A stretch of 8,036 nt of DNA, from the NCBI GenBank assembly GCA_910583775.1, contig CAJTYD010000091.1, forward strand, positions 1 through 8,036, in the 5' to 3' direction. Each line of letters begins with the position of its first letter. The stretch's first letter is position 1. Position numbers and translations under genes: made by a program. This document shows, piece by piece, positions 5,545 through 8,036 of the stretch. Under the pieces are notes generated by a model. The model made no database searches and was not told the origin of the DNA. It saw nothing but the letters and a program-made list of their open reading frames with translations. This stretch comes from an uncultured Muribaculaceae bacterium. Lineage in GTDB: Bacteria; Bacteroidota; Bacteroidia; Bacteroidales; Muribaculaceae.

Positions 5545-7827
5545 CTAAGATCCCTTGCTGCCTCCGTTAGAAGTGGAATCCTCATCCATATTTGCGTTTG
5601 TCTGCTTGACATCGGCTCTCAGCGAACCGAATCTCCATGAGATTCCCAGACCGACGCTCCATTGCTTGAAGGAGGATGTCGAGGTATACCTTGCTGTTTC
5701 GCTTGTCTGCGTCCAGCTGCTTCTTCTTGTGGGATTGGCAAAGTTTTGGGTTGATAAATTGATCGTGAGCGCATCGTCCTTAAGGAAAGAACGGCTGACG
5801 CCCAGTCCGTAATAATACCATGATGAACCGTTCGACTGAAGATCGACCCATCCTGAGCCGTAACCTCCGTATGCCGAAAGCCTGATCTTGCATGGGAAGC
5901 GATAGTCGGCACTTGCGTTCAGGTTGGTTCTCCAGTTAACTTTCACGGCATCGACCAGCTCGGATTTTGCACTGATATGCGTATATGTTTCCTGCAGCCA
6001 GAGCTGGAAATTGAGGTCCTTGACGATATTCCATGTGATATTACCCTCGAAGGAGACGTTGTTATAGCTCCCGACATTGGCATAGGTGGTGTTCAGGATA
6101 CCGTCGCGGCTGAAGATGATATCGGTGATCTGGTTTCGTGAAAAGAAATAGCTCGTCTTGAAAGACCCCGAAAGTTTTCCGGAATAATTCGAATAAGCAA
6201 GAGACACGTAGTGGCTTTTCTCGCTTTTCAAGTCGGGATTTCCATACGACACCTGATTCTCGTTCATGGTGTTGCGATAAGGATTCAGAACCCCCAGCCC
6301 CGGTCTTGAGATTCTCATCTGATAAGCCATCCTCAGATTGGAGGCATCGTCAAACCGATAGGTGACGGAGGCATTGGGAACAAAATCGTTAAGCTTTGTG
6401 GTGAAATCGTCGTAATTTCCGATTTTATACCTTATCCCCATCCTGGTATACTCATAACGAAGCCCGGCCCTGACATTCCACTTGCTGAACTTCCCGGTAT
6501 AGGAGCCGTAGGCAGCGAGGATATCACGGAACTGGTTGAGCTTTACGTGCTGACTGGCGTCAATTGTCAGGTTGTCGGCTGTCTCTCCGTAGAAAGGCGC
6601 GTTGTCTCCTCTGTCGAGATTGAAGTTTCCTTTCACACCGGCTTCGAGAAGATGCTTGGATGAGAAGGGATTTGCATAGTCGACCTGAAACCTGTGGGAA
6701 TTCGAGAATTCGTTATTGACGTTTCGCGAGAACGGGGAGTCGGTCCAGTTCGGATCGCCGGTAATGTCGTAGGTCTCCATGTTGGTGTTGCCCTTGTCCA
6801 TTCCGTAGTTGAAAGAGTAGGTGAACACTAAATTATGACCGGGCTTGTCGAACACATGTTGGTAAGAGGCCTGCGCCGATGTGCCGAGCCAGTTGTATTT
6901 ACTCGTGGTATACCTGTGTAGTTCCCATACCTTTTCTCCGGAAGAGTTGTGCATGTTCATCGTGCTCCAGGAAGGATTCATGACATCATTGGCATGAAGG
7001 CCTGCACTGAATGTAAAGAGGTTGACAGTGTCCGGTTCCCAGGAAAGACTTATATTGCCGCCCAAATAGTCGTAGCCGTTTCTGCTCCTTGAAGTGGTGG
7101 AAGTAAGCCTGTTCTGATCGGAATTGAGGTTCTCGACATCGCGGGATGAGGAGTTGTAGATATGGAAAAGCTTTCCATTGTTGTAATTAAACCTCGCGCT
7201 GGCGGTAACGTTACCGATCTTTGTCCTTGCGTAGGCCCCGGCACCTATTCCACGGTTATTGATGTAGAGATTCAGATTGGCCATATATCCTGCAAGCGAC
7301 TGTCGCGTCTGAGTCACGATATTGAGGATGCCTCCTGTGCCTTCGGCCTCATATTTTGCCCCGGGCTCGGATATCACCTCAATTTTCTTGATCGACGAGG
7401 CCGGCATGGATTTCAGGATTGTCTTGATATCGCCCGACATCATCGGATCCTCCTTACCGTTGAGATAGATCTTGAAGCTTGACTGGCCGTTCACCTTTAT
7501 CTCGTCGTTGGCGTCGACAGTCACCCCCGGGACTTTCCGAAGAATCTCGAGAGTGGTGTTGGTCGCCGCTTCCGGATCTTCGGAAACATTATATGTGAGG
7601 GTGGCCCCGTCGCTTTGGACAAGCTTGCGTGTGGTGGTTATCACAAAGTCTTCGAGAGTTTCGTTATAATATGGAACAGTATCGTTCATATTGACGGAGT
7701 CTTTTTTTACCCGGATGGTATCGTTGGCTGCCATGACATCTGCTTGCGGAATCGAAAGCGCATTGCCCGGCATTGAGGATGCGATGAGGAACGAGGTTAA
7801 AACAATGGTGAAACCGAATGCTTTCAT
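5545..7827 (-). CDS. TonB-dependent receptor, outer-membrane beta-barrel family (OMP_b-brl_3 type)
   Basis: A 760-residue outer-membrane protein. Residues 1-24 look like a signal peptide (hydrophobic TIVLTSFLIASS, then ALS). A polar linker leads to TLEDFVIT at 57-64, resembling the TonB-box-like segment of this family. The plug domain spans about 67-172, with TTLEILRKVPGV, IYLNGKED, SSIKKIEVISEPGAKYEAEG and GGILNIVT. The rest is a beta-barrel rich in alternating aromatic strands, with the family hallmark RISRPGLGVLNPYRN and GNPDLKSEKS near 530-570. The last strand ends at about 733 (ISWRF) and is followed by a 27-residue hydrophilic tail, common in this family. Many relatives carry an N-terminal CarboxypepD_reg-like domain of about 85 residues; it is absent here. 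No SusD-like partner is adjacent, so glycan import in the Sus manner is not indicated; the substrate is unknown. It appears to be the first gene of an operon with padR and the PspC gene. Confidence 0.92.
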   Translation of the reverse strand: MKAFGFTIVLTSFLIASSMPGNALSIPQADVMAANDTIRVKKDSVNMNDTVPYYNETLEDFVITTTRKLVQSDGATLTYNVSEDPEAATNTTLEILRKVPGVTVDANDEIKVNGQSSFKIYLNGKEDPMMSGDIKTILKSMPASSIKKIEVISEPGAKYEAEGTGGILNIVTQTRQSLAGYMANLNLYINNRGIGAGAYARTKIGNVTASARFNYNNGKLFHIYNSSSRDVENLNSDQNRLTSTTSRSRNGYDYLGGNISLSWEPDTVNLFTFSAGLHANDVMNPSWSTMNMHNSSGEKVWELHRYTTSKYNWLGTSAQASYQHVFDKPGHNLVFTYSFNYGMDKGNTNMETYDITGDPNWTDSPFSRNVNNEFSNSHRFQVDYANPFSSKHLLEAGVKGNFNLDRGDNAPFYGETADNLTIDASQHVKLNQFRDILAAYGSYTGKFSKWNVRAGLRYEYTRMGIRYKIGNYDDFTTKLNDFVPNASVTYRFDDASNLRMAYQMRISRPGLGVLNPYRNTMNENQVSYGNPDLKSEKSHYVSLAYSNYSGKLSGSFKTSYFFSRNQITDIIFSRDGILNTTYANVGSYNNVSFEGNITWNIVKDLNFQLWLQETYTHISAKSELVDAVKVNWRTNLNASADYRFPCKIRLSAYGGYGSGWVDLQSNGSSWYYYGLGVSRSFLKDDALTINLSTQNFANPTRRSSWTQTSETARYTSTSSFKQWSVGLGISWRFGSLRADVKQTNANMDEDSTSNGGSKGS

Positions 7828-7848
7828 AAAAAATGTTGTTTGCTGTTT

Positions 7849-7946
7849 ACAATATGGTTATTCTTTGGGTTATCGAAGGGAGGAGAGGTCTGCTTCAGAC
7901 AATTCCACTCCCTCACGAACAAAAGACTTCAAGACAGCCATATTGT
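7849..7946 (-). repeat. 98-base imperfect palindrome in the leader of the barrel gene
   Basis: Five nested arms pair in register. ACAATATGG (7849-7857) pairs with CCATATTGT (7938-7946); TCTTT (7862-7866) with AAAGA (7922-7926); GTT and CG (7869-7875) with CG and AAC (7916-7920); AGGGAG (7877-7882) with CTCCCT (7908-7913); and GTCTG (7888-7892) with CAGAC (7896-7900) around a three-base loop. That gives about 30 pairs. As RNA it would be a long stem ending 21 bases before the receptor ATG. It could be a regulatory leader, a small noncoding RNA, or a remnant of a palindromic mobile element. No U-run follows directly, so it is not a simple terminator. Confidence 0.5.
7870..7941 (-). CDS. Possible 23-residue leader peptide
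   Basis: An ATG at 7941 opens 23 codons ending at TAA (7872-7870), 42 bases before the receptor start. The peptide begins MAVLKSFVREGVEL and ends SEADLSSLR; it is amphipathic. The ORF coincides with a GC-richer island between very AT-rich flanks, and the bases before the ATG are AT-rich, as before real starts in this group. Its ATG lies inside the outermost arm of the palindrome described here, so folding would hide it. It may be a regulatory leader peptide, or a chance ORF created by the structure. I recognise no family. Confidence 0.25.
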   Translation of the reverse strand: MAVLKSFVREGVELSEADLSSLR

Positions 7947-7990
7947 GACATTATTTAACATTTATTTTATAACCATCTTCTCTTTTGTAA

Positions 7991-8036
7991 CTATTCAGCG
8001 GACACGCTAAGGCGATAATGTGGAATAGACATCACC
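7991..8036 (-). CDS. Possible 3' end of an upstream gene
   Basis: The minus strand is open from the window edge to a TAG at 7993-7991, reading VMSIPHYRLSVSAE. GC content drops sharply after this stop, as expected at a gene end. Fourteen residues are too few to identify a product, and no terminator follows, so this is only a candidate for a same-strand gene lying mostly outside the window. Confidence 0.22.
   Translation of the reverse strand, partial: VMSIPHYRLSVSAE

Noticed and set aside
5545..7827. SusC-type glycan importer
   Set aside because: The protein is too short for SusC (about 1000 residues), lacks the CarboxypepD_reg-like domain, and has no adjacent SusD-like lipoprotein gene.
7858..7937. 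Invertible promoter flanked by the ACAATATGG/CCATATTGT repeat, as in phase-variable Bacteroides surface genes
   Set aside because: The arms are only nine bases, the enclosed DNA is itself palindromic, I find no TAnnTTTG promoter box inside it, and no recombinase gene is in the window. Reads spanning both orientations would reopen the idea.
8018..8036. Plus-strand ATG start at 8018 of a divergent gene
   Set aside because: Only six codons are visible before the window ends and no plus-strand promoter box precedes it.

Overview
The window looks like Bacteroidota chromosomal DNA, most likely from the order Bacteroidales; a Muribaculaceae-like gut bacterium would fit, but I cannot prove the family. 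Three things point there: an OMP_b-brl_3-type TonB-dependent receptor, start codons preceded by AT-rich stretches rather than clear Shine-Dalgarno sites, and a strong match to the Bacteroidota promoter pattern (TTG, 20 bases, TAACTTTG) upstream of ftsY. All six confident genes lie on the minus strand, so transcription runs from the right end to the left.

Right half (8036 to 3731) is an envelope block. A 760-residue TonB-plug/outer-membrane beta-barrel protein is followed after 14 bases by a PadR-family repressor, and 63 bases later by a 452-residue inner-membrane protein with a PspC domain. The spacing suggests one transcript that joins an outer-membrane barrel, its probable regulator and a membrane stress-type protein. 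A good intrinsic terminator lies 26 bases past the PspC gene. The 208 bases upstream of the barrel gene hold a 98-base imperfect palindrome enclosing a GC-richer 23-codon ORF. This is the least ordinary structure in the window.

Left half (3730 to 139) is a housekeeping block: ftsY (SRP receptor GTPase), rimO (methylthiotransferase for ribosomal protein S12) and an isochorismate synthase (first committed step of menaquinone synthesis). ftsY has its own recognisable promoter and a leader that begins with a terminator-like hairpin. rimO follows after 53 bases and the isochorismate synthase after only 7, so the three are probably co-transcribed. Bases 1 to 138 are AT-rich and hold no gene I can support.

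Most of the window is ordinary core genome. I see no tRNA, rRNA, CRISPR array, insertion sequence or broken gene. The points worth a second look are the palindromic leader with its small ORF, the barrel-PadR-PspC arrangement, and the hairpin at the very start of the ftsY transcript.
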